Part shown: positions 1-8,264 of the stretch, piece by piece
How positions within the stretch are numbered: the stretch's first letter is position 1
Layout of the letters: each line of letters begins with the position of its first letter
Source: CBDESN01 sp965242495
GTDB lineage: Bacteria > Pseudomonadota > Alphaproteobacteria > MPNO01
NCBI GenBank assembly: GCA_965242495.1
Contig: OZ251446.1
Span: 620,001 to 684,000, forward strand
Length of the DNA stretch: 64,000 bases
Direction: 5' to 3'
Position numbers and translations under genes: made by a program
The notes under the pieces: model-generated
What the model was told of the DNA's origin: nothing
The model's database searches: none
What the model saw: the letters and a program-made list of their open reading frames with translations, nothing else

Positions 1-378
1 CGACCGGTCCTCTGCGACCGCCGGCAGGTCGGCCAGGCGCTGACCAACCTTCTGCAGAACGCGGTCGAGGCGATCGACGACGACGCCCCGCCCGGAGGCC
101 GTATCCGGGTCGAGATCGCGGGCGACGGGGACGGCCGGATCGCCATCGCCGTAGAAGACAACGGGCGAGGCCTTCCACCCGAACGGCGCGACCGGCTGAC
201 CGAGCCTTACGTCACCACGCGGGAAAAGGGTACCGGACTCGGCCTCGCCATCGTCAAGAAAATCATGGAGGACCATGGCGGCGATCTGAGCCTGGACGAC
301 GGCGCGGAGGGCGGCGCCCGCGCGCAGCTGGTGTTCGATGCGGGGGCGGGAACAGAGGCTGCGAAACATGGCGCTTGA
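1..378 (+). CDS. ntrY: Sensor histidine kinase NtrY, C-terminal fragment
   Basis: The open frame enters at base 1, so the 5' end is missing. Only the ATPase domain is present: an N box (LTNLLQNAVEAI), a G1 box (VEDNGRGLP) and a G2 box (GTGLGLAIVKKIMEDHGG), which together bind ATP in GHKL kinases. It stops with TGA at 376-378 and overlaps the next gene by 11 nt. The partner is an NtrX-type regulator followed by trkA, hfq and hflX, the classic alphaproteobacterial order, so it is named NtrY rather than NtrB. In that family the kinase senses nitrogen or redox/envelope cues and phosphorylates NtrX; the sensing part is outside the window. Confidence 0.9.
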   Translation, partial: RPVLCDRRQVGQALTNLLQNAVEAIDDDAPPGGRIRVEIAGDGDGRIAIAVEDNGRGLPPERRDRLTEPYVTTREKGTGLGLAIVKKIMEDHGGDLSLDDGAEGGARAQLVFDAGAGTEAAKHGA

Positions 379-1774
379 TATTCTCGTCGTCGACGACGAG
401 GCCGACATCCGCGCATCGGTCTCGGGACTACTCCGCGACGAGGGCTATGAATGCCGCGTCGCTGGCAATGAAGCCGAGGCGGTCGATGCGGTCGAACGCC
501 GGCGCCCGAATCTCGTCATCCTCGACATCTGGCTGCAGGGCAGCGACGCCGATGGACTCGAACTGCTCGAACGGATCAAGGGTCGGCATCCCGACCTGCC
601 GGTGGTGATGTTCAGCGGACACGGCACGATCCAGACCGCGGTGGCCGCGATCAAGATGGGGGCCTACGACTTCGTCGAGAAGCCGTTCAAGTCGGACCGG
701 CTGCTGTTGATGGTGAAACGCGCCATCGACACGGCCCGGTTGATGCGCGAGAACGCCGAGCTGCGCCAGCGCGCCGGCGTAGAATGGGAGATGATCGGCG
801 CGTCGCCGCCGATCACGCAGCTCCGCACCGCCATCGAGCGCGTCGGGCCGGCCCGGAGCCGTGTCCTGATCGCCGGGCCCGCCGGGTCGGGGAAGGAACT
901 CACGGCGCGGCTGATTCATGCCGCGTCGCCGCAGCGCGACGCTCCCTTCGTCGTGCTCAACTGCGCCGCGACGTCAGCGGAACGGCTGGAGATCGAACTG
1001 TTCGGCAGCGAACAGGGGTATGACGGATCGGAGGGTTCGCGGATCGTCGGCGCGTTCGAGCAGGCGCATGGCGGCACGCTGCTGCTCGACGAGGTCGGCG
1101 ACATGCCGCCGGAAACCCAGGGCAAGATCGTGCGCGTTCTGCACGAACGGACCTTCCAGCGGGCCGGTGGGGCCAAGGCGGTCGACGCGAGCGTGCGGGT
1201 GATCGCCAGCTCGAACCGTAGCCTCGAAGACGCGATGACCGCAGGAAGATTCCGCCAGGACCTCTACTATCGGCTCAACGTCGTACCCATTTCCGTGCCG
1301 CCGCTGACCCGGCGGCGCGAGGACATCCCGGCGCTTACCCGCTACTTCATGGCGCGTTCGGCCGGGATGCTGGGTAAACCCCGGCGCGTGCTGGCGGAAG
1401 ATGCGCTTGCGGCGCTGCAATCCTATCGCTGGCCGGGCAACGTGCGCCAGCTGCGCAACGCGGTGGAATGGATTCTGATCATGGCGCCTGGCGGTGCGTC
1501 CGATCTCGTCCGCGCCGACATGCTGCCGCCCGACGTGACGTCGGACGCAACCGCGCCGGCCGTCCGGGAACAGGGCGGCGCGGTCATGGGCCTGCCCTTG
1601 CGCGAAGCGCGCGAGATCTTCGAACGCCAGTACCTGCTGGCCCAGATCGGCCGTTTCGGCGGCAGCGTCTCCCGCGCCGCGGCGTTCGTGGGGATGGAGC
1701 GCTCGGCCCTCCACCGTAAGCTCAAGGCGCTGGGCGTCGGCGGCGCGGACGGGTCGGACGACTCCCGCCGCTGA
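368..1774 (+). CDS. ntrX: Sigma-54-type response regulator NtrX
   Basis: 468 residues. Domains are a receiver (1-120, phosphoacceptor Asp53 in VILDIW), an AAA+ domain (about 145-370, Walker A GPAGSGKE at 170-177, Walker B LLLDEVGD) and a C-terminal Fis-type helix-turn-helix (about 425-460, SRAAAFVGMERSALHRKL). The L1 loop has no GAFTGA; the stretch after ELFGSEQG reads YDGSEGSRIVGAFEQ. This is typical of alphaproteobacterial NtrX, so it may regulate without activating sigma-54 RNA polymerase directly. The ATG at 368 is chosen over one 10 codons upstream because the receiver begins at MALDILVVDDE. It overlaps the ntrY stop by 11 nt, indicating translational coupling. Confidence 0.93.
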   Translation: MALDILVVDDEADIRASVSGLLRDEGYECRVAGNEAEAVDAVERRRPNLVILDIWLQGSDADGLELLERIKGRHPDLPVVMFSGHGTIQTAVAAIKMGAYDFVEKPFKSDRLLLMVKRAIDTARLMRENAELRQRAGVEWEMIGASPPITQLRTAIERVGPARSRVLIAGPAGSGKELTARLIHAASPQRDAPFVVLNCAATSAERLEIELFGSEQGYDGSEGSRIVGAFEQAHGGTLLLDEVGDMPPETQGKIVRVLHERTFQRAGGAKAVDASVRVIASSNRSLEDAMTAGRFRQDLYYRLNVVPISVPPLTRRREDIPALTRYFMARSAGMLGKPRRVLAEDALAALQSYRWPGNVRQLRNAVEWILIMAPGGASDLVRADMLPPDVTSDATAPAVREQGGAVMGLPLREAREIFERQYLLAQIGRFGGSVSRAAAFVGMERSALHRKLKALGVGGADGSDDSRR

Positions 1775-1810
1775 CGGCGCCGGCGCGGCTCGTCGAATCA
1801 CGGTCGAATC

Positions 1811-3187
1811 ATGAAGGTCATCATCTGCGGCGCCGGCCAGGTCGGGTTCAACATCGCCCGGCAGCTCTCGGCGGAGAACAACGACGTGACCGTGATCGAC
1901 CAGTCGGCCGAGCTTGTTCGCCGCGTCGGCGATGCGCTCGATGCGCGGGCGATGGTCGGGTTCGCCTCCTATCCCGACGTGATGGAGCGCGCCGCCGCGG
2001 GCGACGCCGACATGATCATCGCCGTCACCCAGGCCGACGAGGTCAACATGGTCGCCTGCCAGGTGGCGCACTCCCTGTTCAACGTGCCCACCAAGATCGC
2101 CCGCATCCGCTATCAGGGGTATCTCGATCCGATATGGGCCGACCTGTTCAGCCGCGACCATTTGCCGATCGACGTGATCATCTCGCCCGAGATCGAAGTG
2201 GCGCGGGCGATCTCGCGCCGTCTGTTCGTGCCCGGCGCCTTCGATTCCATCCCGCTGGCCGACGGCAAGGTGCGCGCCATCGGCGTGCGCTGCGATGGAG
2301 ATTGCCCGGTCATCAACACGCCGCTGCGCCAGCTCACGGGCCTCTTTCCCGATCTCAACATCGTCGTCGTCGGCATCGTTCGCGACGACAAGGGCATCGT
2401 TCCGTCCGCCGAAGACCAGATGCTGCCGGGGGACGAGGTCTATTTCGTCGCCGACAACGAGCATGTCGGGCGCGCCATGACCGTCTTCGGCCACGAAGAG
2501 CCCTTGGCCCGGCGTATCGTCATCGCCGGGGGAGGGCATATCGGCCAGTTTCTGGCGCATCTCGTCGATACCGATCATCCAGGCGTAAGCGCCAAGTTGA
2601 TCGAGGCCGACCGGGAGCAGGCGGAACGCGCCGCGCTGCACCTGCCGCAGACCATCGTGCTGCGGGGCGACACGCTCGACCCCGAGATATTGGAGGAGGC
2701 CAACGTCGCGGCGACCGAGGCCATCGTCGCGGTGACCAACGACGACGAGACAAACATCCTGGCGTCGTTGCTGGCCAAGCGCTATGGCTGCCAGCGCGCG
2801 CTGACGCTGATCAACAACATGAACTACGCGCCGCTGGTCACGACGTTGGGCGTGGATGCGGTCGTGAGCCCTCGCGCGATCACCGCGTCCACCATACTCC
2901 AGCACGTGCGGCGCGGACGCATCCGCGCCGTCCATTCGCTGCGCGAAGGGTTTGGCGAGATCATGGAGGCCGAACTGCTGGAAACCTCCAGCCTCGTCGG
3001 GCGCGCCATCCGGGAGGCCGACCTCCCCAAGGGCGTGCTCTTCGGCGCCATCGTCCGCGACGCCCGGGTCATCATCCCGCGCGCGGGCACGACGCTCCGC
3101 GCCCGCGATCGGGTGGTCATGTTCGTGGCGCCCGACGCGGTCCGCCACATCGAGAAGCTGTTCGCCGTGCGACTCGAATACTTCTGA
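1811..3187 (+). CDS. trkA: Trk system potassium uptake protein TrkA
   Basis: 458 residues, the normal length for TrkA. It has two tandem RCK units, each a Rossmann NAD-binding fold (GAGQVGFNIA at the N terminus, GGGHIGQFLA near residue 240) followed by a TrkA-C domain. TrkA is the cytosolic NAD(H)-binding gating subunit of TrkH/TrkG potassium channels. No trkH is in the window. The position between ntrX and hfq is conserved in alphaproteobacteria. The TGA overlaps the ATG of the next gene (ATGA). Confidence 0.95.
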   Translation: MKVIICGAGQVGFNIARQLSAENNDVTVIDQSAELVRRVGDALDARAMVGFASYPDVMERAAAGDADMIIAVTQADEVNMVACQVAHSLFNVPTKIARIRYQGYLDPIWADLFSRDHLPIDVIISPEIEVARAISRRLFVPGAFDSIPLADGKVRAIGVRCDGDCPVINTPLRQLTGLFPDLNIVVVGIVRDDKGIVPSAEDQMLPGDEVYFVADNEHVGRAMTVFGHEEPLARRIVIAGGGHIGQFLAHLVDTDHPGVSAKLIEADREQAERAALHLPQTIVLRGDTLDPEILEEANVAATEAIVAVTNDDETNILASLLAKRYGCQRALTLINNMNYAPLVTTLGVDAVVSPRAITASTILQHVRRGRIRAVHSLREGFGEIMEAELLETSSLVGRAIREADLPKGVLFGAIVRDARVIIPRAGTTLRARDRVVMFVAPDAVRHIEKLFAVRLEYF

Positions 3188-3882
3188 TGGTCCGATCCGC
3201 CGCGACGGAAGGGACGTTCGCGCTCCGGCTGCCCCGCGCCGTGTTGTTCGACTGGGACAACACGCTGGTCGACAGCTGGGGCGCGATCCACGAATCGATG
3301 AACGAAACTCTGCGGGCGATGGGTCATCGATCCTGGACGCCCGACGAAACGCGCCGGCGGGCGCGCCGGTCGCTGCGCGAGGCCTTCCCCGAACTGTTCG
3401 GCGCGCAATGGGAGGAGGCGCGCGAATTGTTCTACCGACGATTTCGCGCCATTCATCTCGACCGCCTCGCCGCGCGACCGGGAGCGGAGGCGCTGATTCG
3501 GGCGCTTGCCGCCAGAAACGCCTATCTGGGCGTGGTCAGCAACAAAGGCGGCGAGCATCTGCGCCGCGAGGCGCGGCATCTCGGCTGGGACCGATGGTTC
3601 GCCCGGCTGGTCGGGGCTGCGGACGCCAAGCGGGACAAGCCGGCCCCGGACCCGGTCGAACTGGCTCTCGCCGGCAGCGGCATCGCCGCCGGACGCGACG
3701 TATGGTTCTGCGGCGATACCTGGATCGACATGAAATGCGCGCGCGACACCGGCTGCGTGGCTATCCTGCTGGACGAGGAGGAAGAGGAGGGGCGGGGCCC
3801 GGATCCGGCGCTTCGCTCCTGCGCCCCCGACCACCGCTTTCGCGACTGTCGGCAGCTGCTGTCGCTTGTCATGCGGCTTTAG
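3187..3882 (+). CDS. HAD-family phosphatase, phosphoglycolate phosphatase-like
   Basis: 231 residues. HAD motif I is FDWDNTLVD with nucleophile Asp22 and acid/base Asp24. A cap region follows, then the motif II region VVSNKGG, motif III Lys in KRDKPAPDP and motif IV GDTWIDMKCA. This is a complete subclass I hydrolase with a helical cap. The C terminus carries an acidic run (EEEEEE) after the core. The start overlaps the trkA stop, so it belongs to the ntrYX-trkA-hfq transcription unit. The substrate cannot be read from sequence; phosphoglycolate or a nucleotide monophosphate would be usual. Confidence 0.85.
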   Translation: MVRSAATEGTFALRLPRAVLFDWDNTLVDSWGAIHESMNETLRAMGHRSWTPDETRRRARRSLREAFPELFGAQWEEARELFYRRFRAIHLDRLAARPGAEALIRALAARNAYLGVVSNKGGEHLRREARHLGWDRWFARLVGAADAKRDKPAPDPVELALAGSGIAAGRDVWFCGDTWIDMKCARDTGCVAILLDEEEEEGRGPDPALRSCAPDHRFRDCRQLLSLVMRL

Positions 3883-3976
3883 ATCGCCATATTCTCCTTG
3901 CTTGGTCGCCCCGGGAAAGCCTGCGGACCCGGGAGCCCGCCGCACGAACCAGAACGATAATGGCCGGAACAGGACG

Positions 3977-4222
3977 ATGGAAAAGGGCCGGACTCTCCAG
4001 GACACGTTTCTCAACCATCTCCGCAAGAACAAGACTCCGGTGACGATCTTTCTGGTCAACGGGGTGAAGCTTCAGGGCGCGGTCACCTGGTTCGACAATT
4101 TTTGCGTGCTCCTGCGTCGCGACGGGCATTCGCAGCTCGTCTACAAGCACGCGATTTCGACGGTGATGCCGGTCGGGCCGATCGACCTCACGGAAGAAAA
4201 GGAAGAGAGCCTCGGCGCGTAG
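3977..4222 (+). CDS. hfq: RNA chaperone Hfq
   Basis: 81 residues covering the whole Sm fold: Sm1 (LQDTFLNHLRKNKTPVTIFLVNGVKLQGAV) and Sm2 ending in the YKHAISTVMP signature. Hfq forms a hexameric ring that binds A/U-rich RNA and pairs small RNAs with mRNAs. An upstream in-frame ATG at 3866 would add 37 non-conserved residues overlapping the HAD gene. The ATG at 3977, preceded by AGGA, is therefore preferred. hflX follows, as in most proteobacteria. Confidence 0.95.
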   Translation: MEKGRTLQDTFLNHLRKNKTPVTIFLVNGVKLQGAVTWFDNFCVLLRRDGHSQLVYKHAISTVMPVGPIDLTEEKEESLGA

Positions 4223-4346
4223 CTCAGCCAACGCCCGGGCGACCGCGCCGACCGACCGAAGCGTCGGCCGGGCGATCGTCCTGCACCCCTACCGCAAATC
4301 CGCCGACGGCGGTGGGCGGAGCCCGGATGCGCGGCTGGCGGAAGCC

Positions 4347-5546
4347 GTGGGGCTGGCCCGCGCCATCTTCCTTGATGTCGTATCGGCCGACCTCATCCCG
4401 ATCGGACGCCCGCGGCCCGCGACGTATCTCGGGAGCGGCCGGATCGAGGCGATCCGCCGGTCGATCGCCGACGGGAAGGTGGAGCTGGTCTGCTTCGACG
4501 CGGCGTTGACGCCGGTGCAGCAGCGCAATCTCGAACGCGCCTGGGACTGCAAGGTGGTGGACCGCACCGGACTCATTCTCGAGATCTTCGGCGCCCGCGC
4601 GCGCACCCGCGAAGGCCGGCTCCAGGTCGAGCTCGCGCAGCTGTCCTATCGGCGGAGCCGGCTGGTCCGCGCCTGGACCCATCTGGAGCGGCAGCGGGGC
4701 GGGCTCGGCTTCGTCGGCGGACCGGGCGAGACCCAGATCGAGGCCGACCGCCGCCAGATCGACGAACGCATCGTCGCCATCAAACACGCGCTCGGCGCGG
4801 TCAAGCGGACGCGGACGCTGCACCGCCGGGCGCGTCGCCGCGTTCCCTATCCGGTGGTGGCTCTGGTCGGCTACACCAACGCCGGGAAATCGACTCTGTT
4901 CAACCGGCTGGCCGGCGCCGAAACCTTCGCCGACGACTCGCTGTTCGCGACCCTCGACCCGACGATGCGCGCAATCGAACTGCCCTCGGGGCGGCGCGTC
5001 GTCCTGTCCGACACGGTGGGCTTCGTCTCGGACCTCCCCACCGACCTGATCGCGGCCTTCGGGGCGACGCTCGAAGAGGTGGTCGAGGCCGAGATCGTCG
5101 TCCACGTCCGCGATGCGTCGCATTCCGACGGCGAAGCGCAGAAGGCCGACGTGCTGTCCGTTCTCGCGAGCCTCGGTCTCGATCTGGACGGCGGCGTTCC
5201 GATCCTCGAAGTTCTCAACAAGGCCGATCGCATGGACGCCGCCGGCCGCGCCCGGCTCGCCAACCGCGCCGCGCGCCGGAGCGACGGGGCGGTTCTGTCC
5301 GCGCTGACGGGCGACGGTTGCGGCGCCCTGCTCGACATGCTCGACGCGCGGCTCGCCGCGGCCGGGCGGACCGCCCGGCTGTCGGTCGCGCTGACCGATG
5401 GGGCTGCGATCGCCTGGCTGTATCGGCATGGCCGGGTTACGAAGCGGCGGGACGACGACCGGTTCGCGCATCTGGAGGTGCGGCTCGACGCGGTCGATCT
5501 TTCCAGGTTCGAGCGCCGCGGCTCCCTCGCGCCGCCGGGCGCATGA
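4347..5546 (+). CDS. hflX: Ribosome-associated GTPase HflX
   Basis: 399 residues from the first canonical start (GTG 4347). It has an HflX N-terminal domain (about 1-165, glycine-rich GFVGGPGETQIE) and a GTPase domain (G1 GYTNAGKSTLFN, G3 DTVGF, G4 NKAD). HflX splits stalled or hibernating ribosomes. HflX-like sequence clearly continues upstream in the same frame (GRAIVLHPY, then RSPDARLAEAV), back to the hfq stop region, but no ATG, GTG or TTG lies between the in-frame stop at 4164 and 4347. The true start may be non-canonical, or a base may be wrong here. The TGA overlaps the next ATG (ATGA). Confidence 0.9.
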   Translation: MGLARAIFLDVVSADLIPIGRPRPATYLGSGRIEAIRRSIADGKVELVCFDAALTPVQQRNLERAWDCKVVDRTGLILEIFGARARTREGRLQVELAQLSYRRSRLVRAWTHLERQRGGLGFVGGPGETQIEADRRQIDERIVAIKHALGAVKRTRTLHRRARRRVPYPVVALVGYTNAGKSTLFNRLAGAETFADDSLFATLDPTMRAIELPSGRRVVLSDTVGFVSDLPTDLIAAFGATLEEVVEAEIVVHVRDASHSDGEAQKADVLSVLASLGLDLDGGVPILEVLNKADRMDAAGRARLANRAARRSDGAVLSALTGDGCGALLDMLDARLAAAGRTARLSVALTDGAAIAWLYRHGRVTKRRDDDRFAHLEVRLDAVDLSRFERRGSLAPPGA

Positions 5547-6367
5547 GCCCCGCGCGCGCCTCGCTGCGGATGCCGGATGCGGATGTCGTCACCGGCCTGA
5601 TCCGCGACGTCGCCCGGCGGGAGATCCTGCCTCGCTTCCGGTGTCTGCGGCGAGGCGAATACTGGGAGAAGCGGCCGGGAAGCGTGGTCACGGTCGCCGA
5701 CCAGGAGGCCGAGCGGAAACTGGCCGCGGGTCTCGTCGCCCTGCTGCCGCGTTCCCGCGTGGTCGGCGAGGAGGCGGCGGAAGAGCGGCCCGGCGTCCTC
5801 TCCCTTCTGGCCGGCGACGATCCGGTGTGGGTCATCGATCCGGTGGACGGCACCGCCAACTTCGCCGCCGGTAAGCCGGAGTTCGTCGTCATGGTCGGGC
5901 TCGTGGTCGCAGGCGAGACGCGCGCCGGCTGGATCCACAGCCCGGTGACCGACTCCACGGCCGTTGCGGTGATGGGGAAGGGCGCCTGGATCGACTCCGA
6001 GCGGCTGTCCGTGGCCCACCCCGTTCCCCTCCGGGAAATGACCGGATCGCTCGGCCCGCGGCTGCGTCGCAACAAGGCGCTCAGCGGCCGGTTCGCCCGG
6101 GTTGTCTATTCCGGCTGCTGCGGCATCGACTATCTGGCGATGGTCCGGGGAGAGCGGCATTTCGCCTTCTATCGACGGCTCAAGCCATGGGACCACGTGG
6201 CCGGACAGCTGCTCCATCGCGAAGCGGGCGGCTACAACGCCTGCCTCGACGGCGCGCGCTACGATCCCGCGTCGCCCGACGCCGAAAGCCTGCTGCTGGC
6301 CCCCGACCGGGACAGCTGGGAGCGCATCGCCGCCGGCATTTCGGCCGCCCTCGCCGGTTCGGGTTGA
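5543..6367 (+). CDS. Inositol monophosphatase family protein
   Basis: 274 residues. Lithium-sensitive phosphatase fold motifs are visible: GEEAAEE (first metal ligand), WVIDPVDGTANFA (metal-binding DPxDGT) and, near the C terminus, LKPWDHVAGQLLHREAGG. Family members hydrolyse inositol-1-phosphate, fructose-1,6-bisphosphate or 3'-phosphoadenosine phosphate; the substrate is not decided here. The start is coupled to hflX by a 4-nt overlap. A second member of the superfamily, closer to CysQ, lies at 60091-60882. Confidence 0.88.
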   Translation: MSPARASLRMPDADVVTGLIRDVARREILPRFRCLRRGEYWEKRPGSVVTVADQEAERKLAAGLVALLPRSRVVGEEAAEERPGVLSLLAGDDPVWVIDPVDGTANFAAGKPEFVVMVGLVVAGETRAGWIHSPVTDSTAVAVMGKGAWIDSERLSVAHPVPLREMTGSLGPRLRRNKALSGRFARVVYSGCCGIDYLAMVRGERHFAFYRRLKPWDHVAGQLLHREAGGYNACLDGARYDPASPDAESLLLAPDRDSWERIAAGISAALAGSG

Positions 6368-6460
6368 GGCCGATTGCGCGCTGGATTCGCGCGCATCGCC
6401 CCCTATGATACGCTGGCGTTCGGCGCCTCGGCGGAAACACGGAAACAGGAGTGGCGAACG

Positions 6461-7339
6461 ATGGCCGCGACCGGCAAGGCCGCCTTTATCGGGCTGGGAG
6501 TGATGGGGTACCCGATGGCGGGGCATCTCGCCGCCAAAGGCTACGACGTGCGGGTCTACAACCGCACGCGCTCCAAGGCGGACTCCTGGACCGGGCGGCA
6601 TGGCGGCGCGGCGGCGGCGACGCCCGCGGCGGCGGCGGCGGGCGCCGATGTCGTCTTTACCTGCGTCGGCAGAGACGACGACGTGCGCGCCGTCGTGCTC
6701 GGCGAAGACGGCGCGTTCGCGGGCATGGCGCCGGGTTGCGTGCTGGTCGATCACACGACCACCTCCGCCCGGCTGGCGCGGGAGCTGCACGAGGAGGCGC
6801 ATGGCCGCGGGCTCGAGTTTCTCGATGCGCCCGTCTCCGGCGGGCAGGCCGGGGCGGAGAACGGCGTCCTCACGATCATGGCGGGCGGCGGCGACGCCGC
6901 ATTCGACAAGGCCAAGCCGGCGATGGAGTGCTTCGGCCGCACGGTCGTCCTGATGGGACCGCCCGGGTCGGGTCAGCTCACCAAGATGGTCAACCAGATT
7001 TTCATCGCCGGGATCGTCCAGGGGCTGGCGGAGGGTCTCAACTTCGCCGTCCGCGCCGGAATCGACGCCAGGAAAGCGGCCCGGGTCATCTCCGGCGGAG
7101 CGGCGCAGTCCTGGCAGCTCGACAACCGGGCGGAAACGATGATCGACGGCAAGTTCGATTTCGGCTTTGCCGTGGACTGGATGCGGAAGGACCTGGGGAT
7201 CTGTCTCTCCGAGGCGGATCGCAACGGCGCGCGGCTGCCGCTCACCGCCCTCGTGGACCAGTTCTACAAGCAGGTGCAGGGGCGGGGCGGCAACCGCATG
7301 GACACATCCAGTCTGATGCTGCTGTTGACCGGAGAGTGA
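6461..7339 (+). CDS. NAD(P)-dependent beta-hydroxyacid dehydrogenase (3-hydroxyisobutyrate dehydrogenase family)
   Basis: 292 residues. It has an N-terminal Rossmann motif (FIGLGVMGYPMAGHLA), the substrate-binding motif LDAPVSGGQAG and the catalytic-lysine helix GQLTKMVNQIF. The C-terminal helical domain is complete. Family members oxidise 3-hydroxyisobutyrate, tartronate semialdehyde (GarR) or related short acids. The ATG at 6461 is preferred over an upstream start at 6374 because the Rossmann strand begins immediately and a CAGGAG ribosome-binding site precedes it. It stands 93 nt from the previous gene and faces mazG. Confidence 0.87.
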   Translation: MAATGKAAFIGLGVMGYPMAGHLAAKGYDVRVYNRTRSKADSWTGRHGGAAAATPAAAAAGADVVFTCVGRDDDVRAVVLGEDGAFAGMAPGCVLVDHTTTSARLARELHEEAHGRGLEFLDAPVSGGQAGAENGVLTIMAGGGDAAFDKAKPAMECFGRTVVLMGPPGSGQLTKMVNQIFIAGIVQGLAEGLNFAVRAGIDARKAARVISGGAAQSWQLDNRAETMIDGKFDFGFAVDWMRKDLGICLSEADRNGARLPLTALVDQFYKQVQGRGGNRMDTSSLMLLLTGE

Positions 7340-7352
7340 TGAAAATGATCTT

Positions 7353-7367
7353 CCTGTAATCAACAGG
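7353..7367. terminator. Short hairpin between convergent genes
   Basis: CCTGT and ACAGG arms around a 5-nt loop lie between the convergent dehydrogenase (+) and mazG (-) genes and are followed on the + strand by a TTATACGTGTTTTC stretch. It may act as a weak terminator; the stem is only 5 bp. Confidence 0.3.
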
Positions 7368-8219
7368 TTATACGTGTTTTCTCGATTTTTCCTGTAACTT
7401 CGCTTCGTCCCACAGCCGGTCCATCTCGTCCAGACTTGCATCGGTCGGCTCTCGGCCGTCCGCGGCCAGCGCAGCCTCGACCCGATGGAATCGTCGTTCG
7501 AACTTGGCGGTGGCCCGCCGCAGCGCCGCTTCGGCGTCGACCGACAGATGTCGGGCGAGATTGACGCAGGCGAACAGAAGATCGCCGATTTCCTCCTCAC
7601 GGGCGTCCGCCGCCGCCGGAAGCGCCAGCGCGTCCCGAACTTCCCGGATCTCTTCTTCGATCTTGTCGAAGACCTGCGCCGGTCCGGGCCAATCGAAACC
7701 CACCCGCGCGGCCCGCCTTTGGACCTTCTGCGCCCGGGTGAGAGCGGGAAGGGCGCGCGCGACCCCGTCGAGCACACTGGGGGCGCGCCCGGTCCGCTGC
7801 GCCCGTTCGGCTCGTTCGGCGGCCTTGTGGTCCTCCCATGCGCGGCCTTGCGCGTCGGCGTCTCCGGCGATCCGGTCGCCGAAGACGTGCGGGTGGCGGC
7901 GCAGCATCTTATCGGAGATTCCGTCGACGATTTCGGCGAAGCCGAACCGTCCGGATTCTTCCGCCATCCGGGCGTAGAACACGACCTGGAACAGGAGATC
8001 GCCCAGCTCGTCCTCGAGTGCGGCCATGTCCTGCCGTTCGATGGCGTCGGCGACCTCGTAGGCTTCCTCGATGGTGTAGGGAGCGATGGTCGCGAAGGTC
8101 TGCTCCTTGTCCCAGGGGCAGCCGGACTCGGGGTCGCGGAGCCTCGCCATGATATCGAGCAGCCGGTCGATGGCCGATGCCGCGGCGGGGCGGTTCGCAG
8201 GGAGAGGCGGCGTTTTCAT
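7368..8219 (-). CDS. mazG: Nucleoside triphosphate pyrophosphohydrolase MazG
   Basis: 283 residues with two MazG domains. The N-terminal one starts at CPWDKEQTFATIAPYTIEEAYEVADAIE, with the metal-binding EExxx and DELGDLL motifs; the C-terminal one contains EEIREVRDAL and EEIGDLLFACVNLARHL. MazG converts (d)NTPs to NMP plus PPi and clears non-canonical nucleotides. The ATG at 8219 is preferred over one nine codons upstream because GGAGG (complement of 8231-8235) sits 11 nt before it and an AT-rich palindrome covers the alternative start. It is transcribed alone toward the convergent dehydrogenase. Confidence 0.93.
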   Translation of the reverse strand: MKTPPLPANRPAAASAIDRLLDIMARLRDPESGCPWDKEQTFATIAPYTIEEAYEVADAIERQDMAALEDELGDLLFQVVFYARMAEESGRFGFAEIVDGISDKMLRRHPHVFGDRIAGDADAQGRAWEDHKAAERAERAQRTGRAPSVLDGVARALPALTRAQKVQRRAARVGFDWPGPAQVFDKIEEEIREVRDALALPAAADAREEEIGDLLFACVNLARHLSVDAEAALRRATAKFERRFHRVEAALAADGREPTDASLDEMDRLWDEAKLQEKSRKHV

Positions 8220-8243
8220 ATCGAATCCAACCTCCAATAGTCG

Positions 8244-8259
8244 CATAATATATATTATG
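8244..8259. promoter_or_regulatory. AT-rich perfect palindrome upstream of mazG
   Basis: CATAATATATATTATG is a perfect 16-bp palindrome 25 nt upstream of the mazG start, in an otherwise strongly GC-rich region. It is placed where a promoter or operator would be. The -10-like TATAAT-type content suggests it includes the mazG promoter. Confidence 0.5.
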
Positions 8260-8264
8260 TCAAA

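Noticed and set aside
974..3148. 724-codon minus-strand frame opposite ntrX and trkA
   Set aside because: Shadow of GC-rich codon third positions; composition is His/Arg/Asp-rich with no domain, while the + strand encodes two clear proteins.
4871..7777. 968-codon minus-strand frame opposite hflX, the monophosphatase and the dehydrogenase
   Set aside because: Low-complexity mirror frame of three well-supported + strand genes.
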